64,000 bases of DNA, taken from NCBI GenBank assembly GCA_002371675.1, contig DFGE01000015.1, forward strand, positions 62,001 through 126,000, in the 5' to 3' direction. Positions 52,744 through 60,466 of the stretch are shown here, one piece after another (position 1 is the first letter of the stretch; every line of letters starts with the position of its first letter). Below the pieces are notes generated by a model. It was not told the origin of the DNA. It saw only the letters and a list, made by a program, of their open reading frames with translations, and did not search any database. Origin of the DNA: Clostridiales bacterium UBA3758. GTDB taxonomy: Bacteria; Bacillota; Clostridia; Oscillospirales; Oscillospiraceae. Position numbers and translations under genes: made by a program.

Positions 52744-53181
52744 ATGTCTGCTGAGAGCCTCTGGGAGAGGCTGAGCCTCCGCGCGCTGCTGCTGGCCTTC
52801 GCCGGATGGGCCGCGGCGGCTGCGCTTCTCCTGCCTCCCGCGGCCTTTGCCGTGTGGAAGCTGGGCGTAGGCTCCGCCCAGATCGGCTATCTGAGCTCGG
52901 CGCTGAGCTTTCTCGCCGCCGTGTGCGCAGGGGTCTGCGCCGCCCGCGCGGGGAGCCGGACGCTGCTGTCCGCCCTGGCGGGCGCGCTTCTCCTCACCGC
53001 CGCGCTCATCACGGCCGGCGTACTGATCGCCGGCGCGCCGGAGCCGTCCGCGGTTTTGAGCATCGCCAGCTTCACGCTCGCGGGCTTTCTTGTGGGAAAT
53101 CTCGTTCTGCCTGGCGGAAAAACAGGGCGGCGGGGGCGCGCCGCCGGACGAAAAAGGAGGGAAAAGAGGAAGTTTCCATAA
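52744..53181 (+). CDS. TIGR04086/YrzE-type small membrane protein
   Basis: 145 residues with four membrane helices (about 13-37, 43-63, 70-92 and 100-120) and a very basic C-terminal tail (GRRGRAAGRKRREKRK). The pattern of small residues and its place right after yajC match the TIGR04086 family, whose function is unknown. Its ribosome site is part of the yajC terminator stem, so its translation should depend on that fold. Confidence 0.75.
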   Translation: MSAESLWERLSLRALLLAFAGWAAAAALLLPPAAFAVWKLGVGSAQIGYLSSALSFLAAVCAGVCAARAGSRTLLSALAGALLLTAALITAGVLIAGAPEPSAVLSIASFTLAGFLVGNLVLPGGKTGRRGRAAGRKRREKRKFP

Positions 53182-53316
53182 CGGGAAAAATTTTTTATCC
53201 TGCCGCAGACACAAGATTTAGGGAAACGCCTGTCGGCCGGTGCATTTTCACCCCAACTGCTTGTGCACGTTGGTTACAATGGTTGACATAAAAATGAAAA
53301 TTCCGTAAAAAAGGAC

Positions 53317-53345
53317 TTGAAAAGATTGCGAAATTGTAATATATT
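53317..53345 (+). promoter_or_regulatory. Promoter upstream of the 53403 membrane protein
   Basis: TTGAAA, 17-bp spacer, TATATT; a TTGACA at 53283 without a good -10 may be a second, weaker site. The rest of 53182-53402 shows nothing else. Confidence 0.55.
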
Positions 53346-53402
53346 AAGAGCGCAGAAACGTTATGTAAAGCATGTGACGGATCTGTGTTCTGAGAGCAGA
53401 AA

Positions 53403-53822
53403 TTGAAGCGCGCGGAACAGGCAAAAGCCCGGGCGCTGATCTTTCTGCCTTTTCTGTCCGGTCTGCCTTTGGGGCGCTTCCTCCCGGAGGAAGGAGAACC
53501 GCGGCTCTGCTTTGCGCTGCTTCTCGCGGCGGCGGGGCTGCTGGCCTACGCCGCCTACGGCTCTGCGCTGATGCCGCTGCTGTCCGTTGCGGCCGGTGCG
53601 GCAGTCGAGCGCAGGGCGGGAGAATGGATGAACACCGGGGCCCTGCCCGGGAGAGAGGGCCTGCTTCTGGCGGCCTTTGTGCTGCCGTATTTTTTCCTGG
53701 CGGTGCAGGGGATGGAAGTCTCCCGCGCGCTGCGCCTGCGGCGCAGTCTGCCGCCGAGAGTCTGGCTCTGGGCGCTCGCCTGCAGCCTTGCGGCGGCTCT
53801 GCCGGAGCTTTGGAACCTGTAA
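53403..53822 (+). CDS. Small integral membrane protein of unknown function
   Basis: 139 residues from a TTG start; an in-frame stop 10-12 nt upstream and GAGAG before the TTG support this start. About four hydrophobic helices (LIFLPFLSGLPLGRFL, LCFALLLAAAGLLAYAAYG, LLLAAFVLPYFFLAVQG, VWLWALACSLAAALPELW). I recognise no family. It lies 24 nt before the XerD-like gene and shares its promoter. Confidence 0.65.
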   Translation: MKRAEQAKARALIFLPFLSGLPLGRFLPEEGEPRLCFALLLAAAGLLAYAAYGSALMPLLSVAAGAAVERRAGEWMNTGALPGREGLLLAAFVLPYFFLAVQGMEVSRALRLRRSLPPRVWLWALACSLAAALPELWNL

Positions 53823-53845
53823 GAGATGAGAGAGGAGGGAATTGC

Positions 53846-54736
53846 ATGACGAACGCCGAGAGCATTGCGCTCTTCGAGCTGTATCTGAAGGACGAAAAGA
53901 AAGCGTCTGCAAACACCCTCGCCTCCTATTTGCGGGATGTGCGCCAGCTGGGAGATTTCCTCGACAGCCATACCGATTCCGATATCGAGACGGCCACAGC
54001 CGAGGAGCTGGAGAACTATGTGGTCTGGCTCCGCGGGCAGGGGAAATCCATAGCGACCGTCTCACGCAGCATCGCCTCCATGAAGAACCTCTACGCCTTC
54101 CTGCTGCGGCGCGGTCTGGTGGAGGAGAACCCCGCCAGAGGGCTGACGCCGGAGAAGAGCGAGCACAAGCTGCCGCAGATCCTCACAAGCAAGGAGGTCG
54201 ACCTCCTGCTTGCCCAGCCCGAATGCGTCGACTCCAAGGGCTTCCGGGACAAGGCCATGCTGGAGCTGCTGTACGCCACCGGCATGCGTGTGACCGAGAT
54301 GCTTGACCTCGACGTGACGGACGTGAATCTCGTCGCGGGCGTGGTGCGCTGCCGCAGCCGCGGCAAGGAGCGCGTTGTCCCGATGTACGCCGCCGCGATC
54401 CGCGCGCTGAGCGAGTACATCATGCAGGTGCGGCCAAGCCTCGTCGCCCTGCCGGACGAGCCCGCCCTCTTTGTCAATCTCTCCGGCGAGCGCATGAGCC
54501 GACAGGGTTTCTGGAAGCTCATCAAATTCTATCAGAAAAAGGCCGGGATCAAGACGGATATCACCCCGCACACCCTGCGGCACTCCTTCGCGGCGCATCT
54601 GCTCGAAAACGGCGCGGACATCCACGCCATTCAGGAGATGCTCGGTCATGCGGATATCTCCTCCACCCAGCTCTACGCCCAGCTTGTCAAGAAGCAGCTC
54701 AAGGATGAGTACAACAAGGCCCATCCCAGAGCCTGA
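53846..54736 (+). CDS. xerD: XerD-like tyrosine recombinase
   Basis: 296 residues, GGAGGG ribosome site. An N-terminal SAM-like core-binding domain (about 3-90, YLKDEKKASANTLASYLRDVRQLG) precedes the catalytic domain. The active-site set is present: Arg in YATGMRVTEML, Lys in the CRSRGKERVVP hairpin, His-Arg in TPHTLRHSFAAHLLENG, His in EMLGHADIS and nucleophile Tyr in STQLYAQL. Length and motifs fit the chromosome-dimer resolvase XerD rather than a phage integrase, and no mobile genes adjoin it. Note STQLYAQL where STQIYTH is common. Confidence 0.92.
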   Translation: MTNAESIALFELYLKDEKKASANTLASYLRDVRQLGDFLDSHTDSDIETATAEELENYVVWLRGQGKSIATVSRSIASMKNLYAFLLRRGLVEENPARGLTPEKSEHKLPQILTSKEVDLLLAQPECVDSKGFRDKAMLELLYATGMRVTEMLDLDVTDVNLVAGVVRCRSRGKERVVPMYAAAIRALSEYIMQVRPSLVALPDEPALFVNLSGERMSRQGFWKLIKFYQKKAGIKTDITPHTLRHSFAAHLLENGADIHAIQEMLGHADISSTQLYAQLVKKQLKDEYNKAHPRA

Positions 54737-54751
54737 ACAATCGAATAAGGC

Positions 54752-54798
54752 AGCACCGCACAACTCTGCAAAGACGGATCGTGCGGTGCTTTTTTTTT
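54752..54798 (+). terminator. Terminator after xerD
   Basis: AGCACCGCAC ... GTGCGGTGCT followed by eight T. Confidence 0.9.
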
Positions 54799-54898
54799 CG
54801 CGGCAGCGCCGCATCGAGACCTTTCCCGTATGCGTCGGAGGGAGCAGGGAGGGTTTTGCCCCGCCGCAGAAAAAACCGGCGGAAAGGGAACGGAATAC

Positions 54899-54927
54899 TT
54901 GTAAGACACTGAAAAATGTGGTAAAAT
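54899..54927 (+). promoter_or_regulatory. Promoter of the COG0523 GTPase operon
   Basis: TTGTAA, 17-bp spacer, TAAAAT. No Zur-like palindrome was noticed next to it. Confidence 0.55.
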
Positions 54928-54966
54928 AACCTGTTGTAAGTAAGTAATAGGGAAGGAGAAAACCCA

Positions 54967-56124
54967 ATGACCACAATCGATATATTTTCCGGCTTTCTCG
55001 GCGCGGGCAAGACGACGCTGATCCGCAAGCTCATTGCGGAGGCCTATCAGGGCGAGAAGCTCGTCCTGATCGAAAACGAGTTCGGCGAGATCGCCATTGA
55101 CGGCGGCTTCCTGCAGGACGCGGGCGTTGAGATCACCGAGATGAACTCCGGCTGCATCTGCTGCACCCTCGTGGGCGACTTTACCAAGGCGCTGCGGAAG
55201 GTTATGGAAGACTATGCCCCTGACCGTATCCTCATCGAGCCCTCGGGCGTCGGCAAGCTCTCCGACGTGGCCAAGGCCGTCGAGCGCGTGGAAGGCGCGC
55301 ACATCGGCGCAAAGGTCACGGTCGTGGACGCCGGCAAGGCCAAAATGTATATGCGCAATTTCGGCGAGTTCTTCAACGACCAGGTCGCCAGCGCGGACCT
55401 CATCGTCCTCAGCCGTACCGATACCGCGAGCGAGGCCAAGGTGCTGGCCGCGGCGGAGCTGCTGAAGGGGCTCAACGAGCACGCCGGCCTCATCACCACC
55501 CCCTGGGCGCAGATCGACGGCAGGCTCATCCGCGAGGCCATGGACGAGAACGGCCTCAAGGCCGAGATGGAGCGTCTCGCCCACGAGACCGAGGAGCACC
55601 ACCATCACCATGACGATGAAGACGAGGAGCACGAGCATCACCATCATCACCACGCCGACGGCGAGGAGTGCGACGATCCCGCATGCGAGTGCCACCATCA
55701 TCACCATGACGATGAGGACGAAGAGCACGAGCACCACCATCATCACCACGACGGCGAGGAGTGCGACGATCCCGCGTGCGAGTGCCACCATCATCACCAT
55801 GACGATGAGGACGGGGAGCACGAGCACCATCACCATCACCACGCCGACGAGGTCTTTGCCAGCTGGGGCATGGAGACCCCGCGCAAGTACACGGAGGCGG
55901 AGCTGCGCGAGATCCTCTCCCAGCTCGGCGACGCCGTGCAGTACGGCATCGTGCTGCGCGCCAAGGGCATCCTCGACGCGAGCGACGGCGAGTGGCTGTA
56001 CTTTGACTATGTTCCCGGCGAGATGGAGATCCGCCGCGGCGCTGCCGGCGTGACCGGCCGCTTCTGCGTGATCGGCTCCCACATCCGCGAAGACGCCCTG
56101 AAGGAGCTGTTCTGCCTTGAGTAA
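54967..56124 (+). CDS. COG0523 (CobW/ZagA-type) GTPase metallochaperone with His-rich insert
   Basis: 385 residues. The GTPase domain starts with the Walker A FSGFLGAGKTTL (8-18) and keeps the metal-binding CxCC motif (Cys 63, 65, 66, NSGCICC) and the LIEPSGVG segment. Residues about 205-297 are an extreme metal-binding insert: three near-identical 31-32-residue units made of HHHHHDDEDEEHEHHHHHH blocks, two of them joined by GEECDDPACEC, giving about 36 His and 6 Cys. A CobW C-terminal domain follows (about 300-385). COG0523 proteins deliver Zn, Ni, Co or Fe; the metal here is unknown. Its end overlaps the next GTPase gene by 8 nt. Confidence 0.92.
   Translation: MTTIDIFSGFLGAGKTTLIRKLIAEAYQGEKLVLIENEFGEIAIDGGFLQDAGVEITEMNSGCICCTLVGDFTKALRKVMEDYAPDRILIEPSGVGKLSDVAKAVERVEGAHIGAKVTVVDAGKAKMYMRNFGEFFNDQVASADLIVLSRTDTASEAKVLAAAELLKGLNEHAGLITTPWAQIDGRLIREAMDENGLKAEMERLAHETEEHHHHHDDEDEEHEHHHHHHADGEECDDPACECHHHHHDDEDEEHEHHHHHHDGEECDDPACECHHHHHDDEDGEHEHHHHHHADEVFASWGMETPRKYTEAELREILSQLGDAVQYGIVLRAKGILDASDGEWLYFDYVPGEMEIRRGAAGVTGRFCVIGSHIREDALKELFCLE
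55600..55850 (+). repeat. In-frame tandem repeat encoding the His-rich insert
   Basis: Three units of about 93-96 bp, near-identical at DNA level (CACCATCATCACCATGACGA-type blocks). Recombination could change unit number without shifting frame. Confidence 0.8.
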
Positions 56125-57079
56125 TCCGAACGCCAACAACGATATCCCCGTATATCTCTTCACCGGCTTTCTTGAGGCCGGCAAGACCAAGTTTATCCAG
56201 GAGACCCTGGAGGACAGGCGCTTCTGCAACGGTGAGAAGACGTTGCTGCTCGTCTGCGAGGAGGGCGAGGAGGAATACGCGCCCGACCAGTTCGCGGACA
56301 AAAACGTATATATCTCCGTGATCGAGGATCAGAGCGAGCTCAACGAGCAGAATCTGGTCTCCATCCTGAAAAAGAGCGGCGCGGAGCGCATCGTCGTCGA
56401 GTACAACGGCATGTGGATGCTCGACCTGCTCTACCAGGCCATGCCGGAGAACTGGGTCGTGTACCAGGAGTTCATGTTCGCCGACGCCACGACCTTCCTC
56501 AGCTACAACAGCAATATGCGCCAGCTCGTCTATGACAAGCTCAAGAGCTGCGAGCTTGTGGTCTTCAACCGCTTCAAGCCCGAGATGGACAAGATGGCCT
56601 TCCACAAGATCGTGCGCGGCGCCTCCCGCCGTTCGGACATCGCCTATGAGTATGCCGGCGGCAAGGTCGAGTATGACGACATCCAGGACCCGCTGCCCTT
56701 CGACGTGAACGCCCCCGTGATCGAGATCGGGGACGAGGACTTCGCCGTCTGGTACCGCGACCTCTCCGAGGATGGGAAAAAATACGAGGGCAAGACCGTG
56801 CGCTTCAAGTGCCGCGCGCTCGTGCGCCAGAAGCTGCCGAAGCACTGCTTCGTCGTCGGACGGCATGTGATGACCTGCTGCGTGGAGGATATCCAGTTCG
56901 CCGGCCTCGTCGTGCAGTACGAGCAGCCCGAGACCATTCCCGACAATTCCTGGATGATCCTCACCGCGAAGATCAATTTCAAGTTCCACCGCGCCTACGG
57001 CAAGCGCGGCCCCGTGCTGACCTACATCTCCCACGAGGCCTGTGAAGCGCCGCAGCAGGACGTTGCCACCTTCTATTGA
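56117..57079 (+). CDS. Second COG0523-like GTPase fused to a TIGR03943-type domain
   Basis: 320 residues. The N-terminal part has a P-loop FTGFLEAGKTKFIQETLED but no CxCC motif, and the usual IEPSG segment is replaced by VVEYNGMWML, so it may be a divergent or inactive GTPase. The C-terminal ~110 residues (DFAVWYRDLSEDGKKYEGKTVRFKCRALV ... VVGRHVMTCCVEDIQFAGLVVQYE) resemble the TIGR03943/DUF1980 domain with its conserved CC pair. In other Firmicutes this domain goes with YraQ-like permeases and COG0523 proteins. Likely partner of the upstream metallochaperone, with which it is coupled. Confidence 0.8.
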   Translation: MSNPNANNDIPVYLFTGFLEAGKTKFIQETLEDRRFCNGEKTLLLVCEEGEEEYAPDQFADKNVYISVIEDQSELNEQNLVSILKKSGAERIVVEYNGMWMLDLLYQAMPENWVVYQEFMFADATTFLSYNSNMRQLVYDKLKSCELVVFNRFKPEMDKMAFHKIVRGASRRSDIAYEYAGGKVEYDDIQDPLPFDVNAPVIEIGDEDFAVWYRDLSEDGKKYEGKTVRFKCRALVRQKLPKHCFVVGRHVMTCCVEDIQFAGLVVQYEQPETIPDNSWMILTAKINFKFHRAYGKRGPVLTYISHEACEAPQQDVATFY

Positions 57080-57110
57080 GCGTTGACCCGGAAAGAGAGA
57101 AGCCAAGCCG

Positions 57111-57761
57111 ATGAGATACCGCTGCCTGGTCTTTGACCACGACGATACGGTGGTCAACAGCACCGCCACCATCCACTACCCCTGCTTCCGGCAGTTTCTG
57201 GACGAATACTATCCCGGCAGAAGCTGCACCCTCGAGCACTACTTCCGGCAGAACTTCGATCCCGGCTTCCTGCCCATGTGCCGCGAGGAATACGGCATGA
57301 CGGACGCGGACCTCGAGGTCGAGTACCGCTACTGGCAGGACTACGTGCGCACACGCATCCCCGCCGCCTATCCCGGCATCCGCGAAATCATGGAGCGGCA
57401 GAAGGCGGAGGGCGGGCTCGTCTGCGTGGTCTCCCACTCGGTGGACCGCAACATCCGGCGGGATTACGAGGCCAACGGCCTGCCCGCGCCGGATCTGGTC
57501 TTCGGCTGGGAGCAGCCGCTGGAGCGGCGCAAGCCCGAGCCCTGGCCGCTCGAGGAGATCATGCGCCGCTTCGCGCTGCAGCCCCGGGATCTGCTGATGA
57601 TCGACGATCTCAAGCCCGGCTACGACATGGCGCTGCGCTGCGGCGTGGACTTCGCCGCCGTCGGCTGGGCCAACGACATCCCCGAGATCGAGGACTTCAT
57701 GCGCCGCAACTGCGGTCTGTACTTCAAAACCGTGCCCCAGCTCGCCGCTTTCCTGGCCTGA
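57111..57761 (+). CDS. HAD-family hydrolase (phosphatase)
   Basis: 216 residues. Motif I is FDHDDTVVNST with the nucleophile Asp, motif II lies in VVSHSVDRN, the lysine in ERRKPEPWP and motif III acidic residues in LLMIDDLKPGYDMA. The cap between about 20 and 85 is helical, so it is a phosphoglycolate phosphatase-like member; the substrate is not predictable. It is 31 nt after the GTPase pair and 27 nt before a glycosyltransferase gene, probably one operon. Confidence 0.88.
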   Translation: MRYRCLVFDHDDTVVNSTATIHYPCFRQFLDEYYPGRSCTLEHYFRQNFDPGFLPMCREEYGMTDADLEVEYRYWQDYVRTRIPAAYPGIREIMERQKAEGGLVCVVSHSVDRNIRRDYEANGLPAPDLVFGWEQPLERRKPEPWPLEEIMRRFALQPRDLLMIDDLKPGYDMALRCGVDFAAVGWANDIPEIEDFMRRNCGLYFKTVPQLAAFLA

Positions 57762-57788
57762 ACGGGGCGCCTTAGGGAGGAGAACGCC

Positions 57789-58742
57789 ATGGATAAACCG
57801 GTACTGTACATTGTGATCCCCTGCTATAACGAGCAGGAGGTGCTCCCGATCACCGCGCCGATGTTCCTGGAGAAGCTCCGCACGCTCGCGGAGAAGGGGA
57901 AGATCAGCGGGCAAAGCCGCGTCCTGTTTGTCAATGACGGCAGCAAGGACAAGACCTGGCAGATCATCTGCGATCTCGCCCGTCAGGACGAGCATTACCT
58001 CGGCATCTCCCAGAGCCGCAACCGCGGCCATCAGAACGCCGTCCTCGCCGGGCTCATGGAGGCCAAGGAGCGCTGCGACATCACGATCTCCATCGATTGC
58101 GACGGCCAAGACGACATCAACGCCATGGACGAGATGGTGGACGCCTATCTCGACGGCTGCGAGGTGGTCTACGGCGTGCGCTCCAGCCGCGAGACCGACA
58201 CCTTCTTCAAGCGCTTCACGGCGCAGAGCTTCTACAAGTTCCTTGCCGCCATGGGCGCGGAGGTCGTCTATAACCACGCGGACTACCGCCTCATCAGCTC
58301 CCGCGTGCTGAAGGAGTTTGCCAACTTCAAGGAGGTCAACCTCTTCCTGCGCGGCATGGTTCCGCTGGTGGGCTTCAAGAGCACTACCGTGAGCTATTCC
58401 CGCGCCGAGCGTCTGGCAGGGGAGAGCCACTATCCGCTCAAAAAGATGATCGCCCTGGCTGTGGACGGCATCACCAGTCTCTCCGTCAAGCCCCTTCGGC
58501 TCATCATGGGCTTCGGCATGGTCGTGGCCGCCATCAGCTTCATCGGCTGCCTCTGGGCGCTCATCACCGCGCTCTGCGGCAAGGCCGTTGCCGGCTGGGC
58601 GAGCATGACCTGCATCGTGTGCTTTGTCAGCGGCGTGCAGCTCATCTGCCTGGGGATCATCGGAGAGTATATCGGCAAGATCTACATGGAGACCAAGGCG
58701 CGCCCGCGCTATATCATCTCTGAGCGAACATGGGAAAAATGA
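57789..58742 (+). CDS. Membrane-bound family 2 glycosyltransferase (DPM1/GtrB type)
   Basis: 317 residues, AGGGAGGAG ribosome site. The GT-A domain (1-235) has IVIPCYNEQEVLP, FVNDGSKDKTW and the DxD-type ISIDCDGQDDINAMDEM. Two C-terminal helices (about 235-257 and 270-295) anchor it, and the RFTAQSFYKFLAAMG block is typical of the group that transfers a sugar to undecaprenyl phosphate for later extracytoplasmic glycosylation. No flippase or polymer-modifying partner is adjacent. Confidence 0.92.
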   Translation: MDKPVLYIVIPCYNEQEVLPITAPMFLEKLRTLAEKGKISGQSRVLFVNDGSKDKTWQIICDLARQDEHYLGISQSRNRGHQNAVLAGLMEAKERCDITISIDCDGQDDINAMDEMVDAYLDGCEVVYGVRSSRETDTFFKRFTAQSFYKFLAAMGAEVVYNHADYRLISSRVLKEFANFKEVNLFLRGMVPLVGFKSTTVSYSRAERLAGESHYPLKKMIALAVDGITSLSVKPLRLIMGFGMVVAAISFIGCLWALITALCGKAVAGWASMTCIVCFVSGVQLICLGIIGEYIGKIYMETKARPRYIISERTWEK

Positions 58743-58779
58743 GCCGCAGATTATCTTAATAATTCTGAAGAAAAAGGCA

Positions 58780-58814
58780 AAAGTGGGGAATTCTCCCCAT
58801 TTTCTCCTCCTTTT
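58780..58814 (+). terminator. Terminator after the glycosyltransferase gene
   Basis: AAAGTGGGGA, ATTC loop, TCCCCATTTT, then TCTCCTCCTTTTTT. Confidence 0.6.
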
Positions 58815-58839
58815 TTCGGACGCGCGGACGGCTCGACCC

Positions 58840-58868
58840 TTGACGAACAGGAGAAATTGGGGTATTAT
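58840..58868 (+). promoter_or_regulatory. Promoter of the zinc-ribbon protein gene
   Basis: TTGACG, 17-bp spacer, TATTAT; the ribosome site GGAGGAACC follows. Confidence 0.65.
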
Positions 58869-58919
58869 TTATCTGTATCAGTCTCGGCATCACTATTCCT
58901 TTAGAACGGAGGAACCAGT

Positions 58920-59585
58920 ATGAGTATTATACCCGAAGTAGAATGCTACCGCTGCGGCGAGCATTATTCCGCTCTGCGCAGCCGCTGCCCCAACTGCGGC
59001 ACCCGCCGTGTGACCCAGTCCGGCCGCACGCCCGCCGCCACTCCTGCCACCGTGAAGGGAACTCCCGCCAGCGATCGCGCGGAGACCAATACCAAATGGC
59101 AGATGATTTTTGGCCTGATTCTGGTCGCGGCCGTTATCCTGGCTGTGATTATCATGGTTTCCACCGGCCTCAAGGGCCTGGACGGGAATGAAGCGGGTAC
59201 ATCCTCCCGCGTCACGCCGGCTCCCCCCGAGGAGACGGTGATCGCGTCGATCCCCACCGTCGAAACGCCTCCCACGCCGAGCCCCACGCCCACCCCGAAG
59301 CCGGACGCCGTCAAGGTCTATTTCTTTGAGAAGGAACTGACCGAGTTCACGCTGGCTCCGTCCGAGACCGTCAAGCTGAAGGCGCAGGCCGTCCCCGCGG
59401 GTGATTTTGCCGGCGCGCGCTTCAAGTGGACTGTCAGTGACGACAGCGTCGTCCAGCTCAACGTGAGCGACGATACCACCGAGTGCAGCTGCACCTGGCT
59501 CAAGCACCAGCCCGGCGGCGTTACGCTGACCGTCGAGTGCAACGGCGTCACCGCCGAGATCCACATCTACACCAGAAACAGCTGA
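58920..59585 (+). CDS. Zinc-ribbon membrane protein with Ig-like extracellular domain
   Basis: 221 residues. An N-terminal zinc ribbon (Cys 9, 12, 23, 26: CYRCG...CPNCG) in the cytoplasm is followed by a Thr/Ala/Pro linker, one membrane helix (about 60-83, MIFGLILVAAVILAVIIMV), a second Pro/Thr-rich linker (TPSPTPTPKPD) and a C-terminal beta domain (about 130-221, TLAPSETVKLKAQAVPAGDFAGARFKWTVSDDSVV) of the bacterial Ig-like (Big) type. Function unknown; a trans-membrane sensor or wall-binding role is possible. Own promoter and terminator. Confidence 0.8.
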   Translation: MSIIPEVECYRCGEHYSALRSRCPNCGTRRVTQSGRTPAATPATVKGTPASDRAETNTKWQMIFGLILVAAVILAVIIMVSTGLKGLDGNEAGTSSRVTPAPPEETVIASIPTVETPPTPSPTPTPKPDAVKVYFFEKELTEFTLAPSETVKLKAQAVPAGDFAGARFKWTVSDDSVVQLNVSDDTTECSCTWLKHQPGGVTLTVECNGVTAEIHIYTRNS

Positions 59586-59600
59586 ACGTAAACAGCACAG

Positions 59601-59635
59601 AAAAAATCCACCGGAGCGATCCGGTGGATTTTTTG
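59601..59635. terminator. Bidirectional terminator between zinc-ribbon and FRG genes
   Basis: AAAAAATCCACCGG, 6-nt loop, CCGGTGGATTTTTT. Confidence 0.92.
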
Positions 59636-59644
59636 CATATTCTG

Positions 59645-60466
59645 TCAGACCTGTCCTTCCGGACGGTCCTTGACGTAATAGTGCCGCCCGATCCAGGCGG
59701 AAAGGCCGTCGAGCCCGGGGTAGACGATGCGCTCGCTCATGTTGAGCTCGTCGAGCATGTCACGCACGCGCCAGCGGAGCTTCCGGTCGATCACGTATTT
59801 GACGGTGTTCGAGGTGTTCTCCTCCAGGAAGGTCTCCACATTGTCCATTCCCGTCGGCACGACGGCGAAATGCGCGTACTGGGTGATGATGCGCGATCCC
59901 AGGGAGGGCGGCTCGAGCAGCGCCATGGCGTGCCCGCCCATGTCCCGGTCGTACTCCGAGAGGCTGTCGGTCACCTGGCGAAGCAGCTCCACCGTGAACA
60001 CCTCCGCCTGCGCCTTTTCCAGCGTCTCCCGGTACGCCTGCGGCAGCAGGGCGTGCACCTCCTTGATGTCGATGCGCCAGACCATACAGTCGTGCGCGTC
60101 CATCAGGGCGAGGTTGTCCTCCGATACGGCGAAGTGCAGCGCCACAAGGGCGGAGCGCGACCAATCGAGCAGACGGGTGGGCAGACCGTGATGCTGGCCG
60201 AGGATCATCTGCCGCCAGATGGAGTGGGAGATCTCCGGATCCTCCGCCTCGGCGTACTTGGCGAAGTTCTTGAGGATGGCGGGCTCGAGGCGCTGCTGCA
60301 GATCCTTACAGTTGCGCCGCAGGCTCGTGACCATGCGGAAGGAGCTGTTGGCCATGCCGCGGTAGAGATAGGGGCTGCGGTTGCGCAGCAGATCCGGGCG
60401 GTATTCCTGCTCGGTGAGCAGCGGCGTGAGCTGCTCGAGCGTTTCAATGCGGACGTTGCGGATCAT
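59645..60466 (-). CDS. FRG-domain protein
   Basis: 273 residues from ATG 60466, with GGAGGAGGG upstream and a 4-nt overlap (ATGA) with the MATE stop. The FRG domain spans about 25-240: LYRGMANSSFRMVTSLRR near the N-terminus and the signature MILGQHHGLPTRLLDWSRSALVALHFAV. FRG domains occur alone or in phage-defence and toxin-like proteins; their reaction is not established. The rest has no other recognisable domain. Translational coupling to a drug/metabolite exporter is unusual for this family. Confidence 0.9.
   Translation of the reverse strand: MIRNVRIETLEQLTPLLTEQEYRPDLLRNRSPYLYRGMANSSFRMVTSLRRNCKDLQQRLEPAILKNFAKYAEAEDPEISHSIWRQMILGQHHGLPTRLLDWSRSALVALHFAVSEDNLALMDAHDCMVWRIDIKEVHALLPQAYRETLEKAQAEVFTVELLRQVTDSLSEYDRDMGGHAMALLEPPSLGSRIITQYAHFAVVPTGMDNVETFLEENTSNTVKYVIDRKLRWRVRDMLDELNMSERIVYPGLDGLSAWIGRHYYVKDRPEGQV

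Noticed and set aside
53846..54736. Phage or integron integrase
   Set aside because: Length, motifs and housekeeping neighbours fit XerD; no attachment site or cargo was seen.
54967..56124. CobW involved in cobalamin synthesis
   Set aside because: No corrin biosynthesis genes adjoin it and no B12 riboswitch precedes it; the His-rich insert and the TIGR03943 partner fit general metal chaperoning better.
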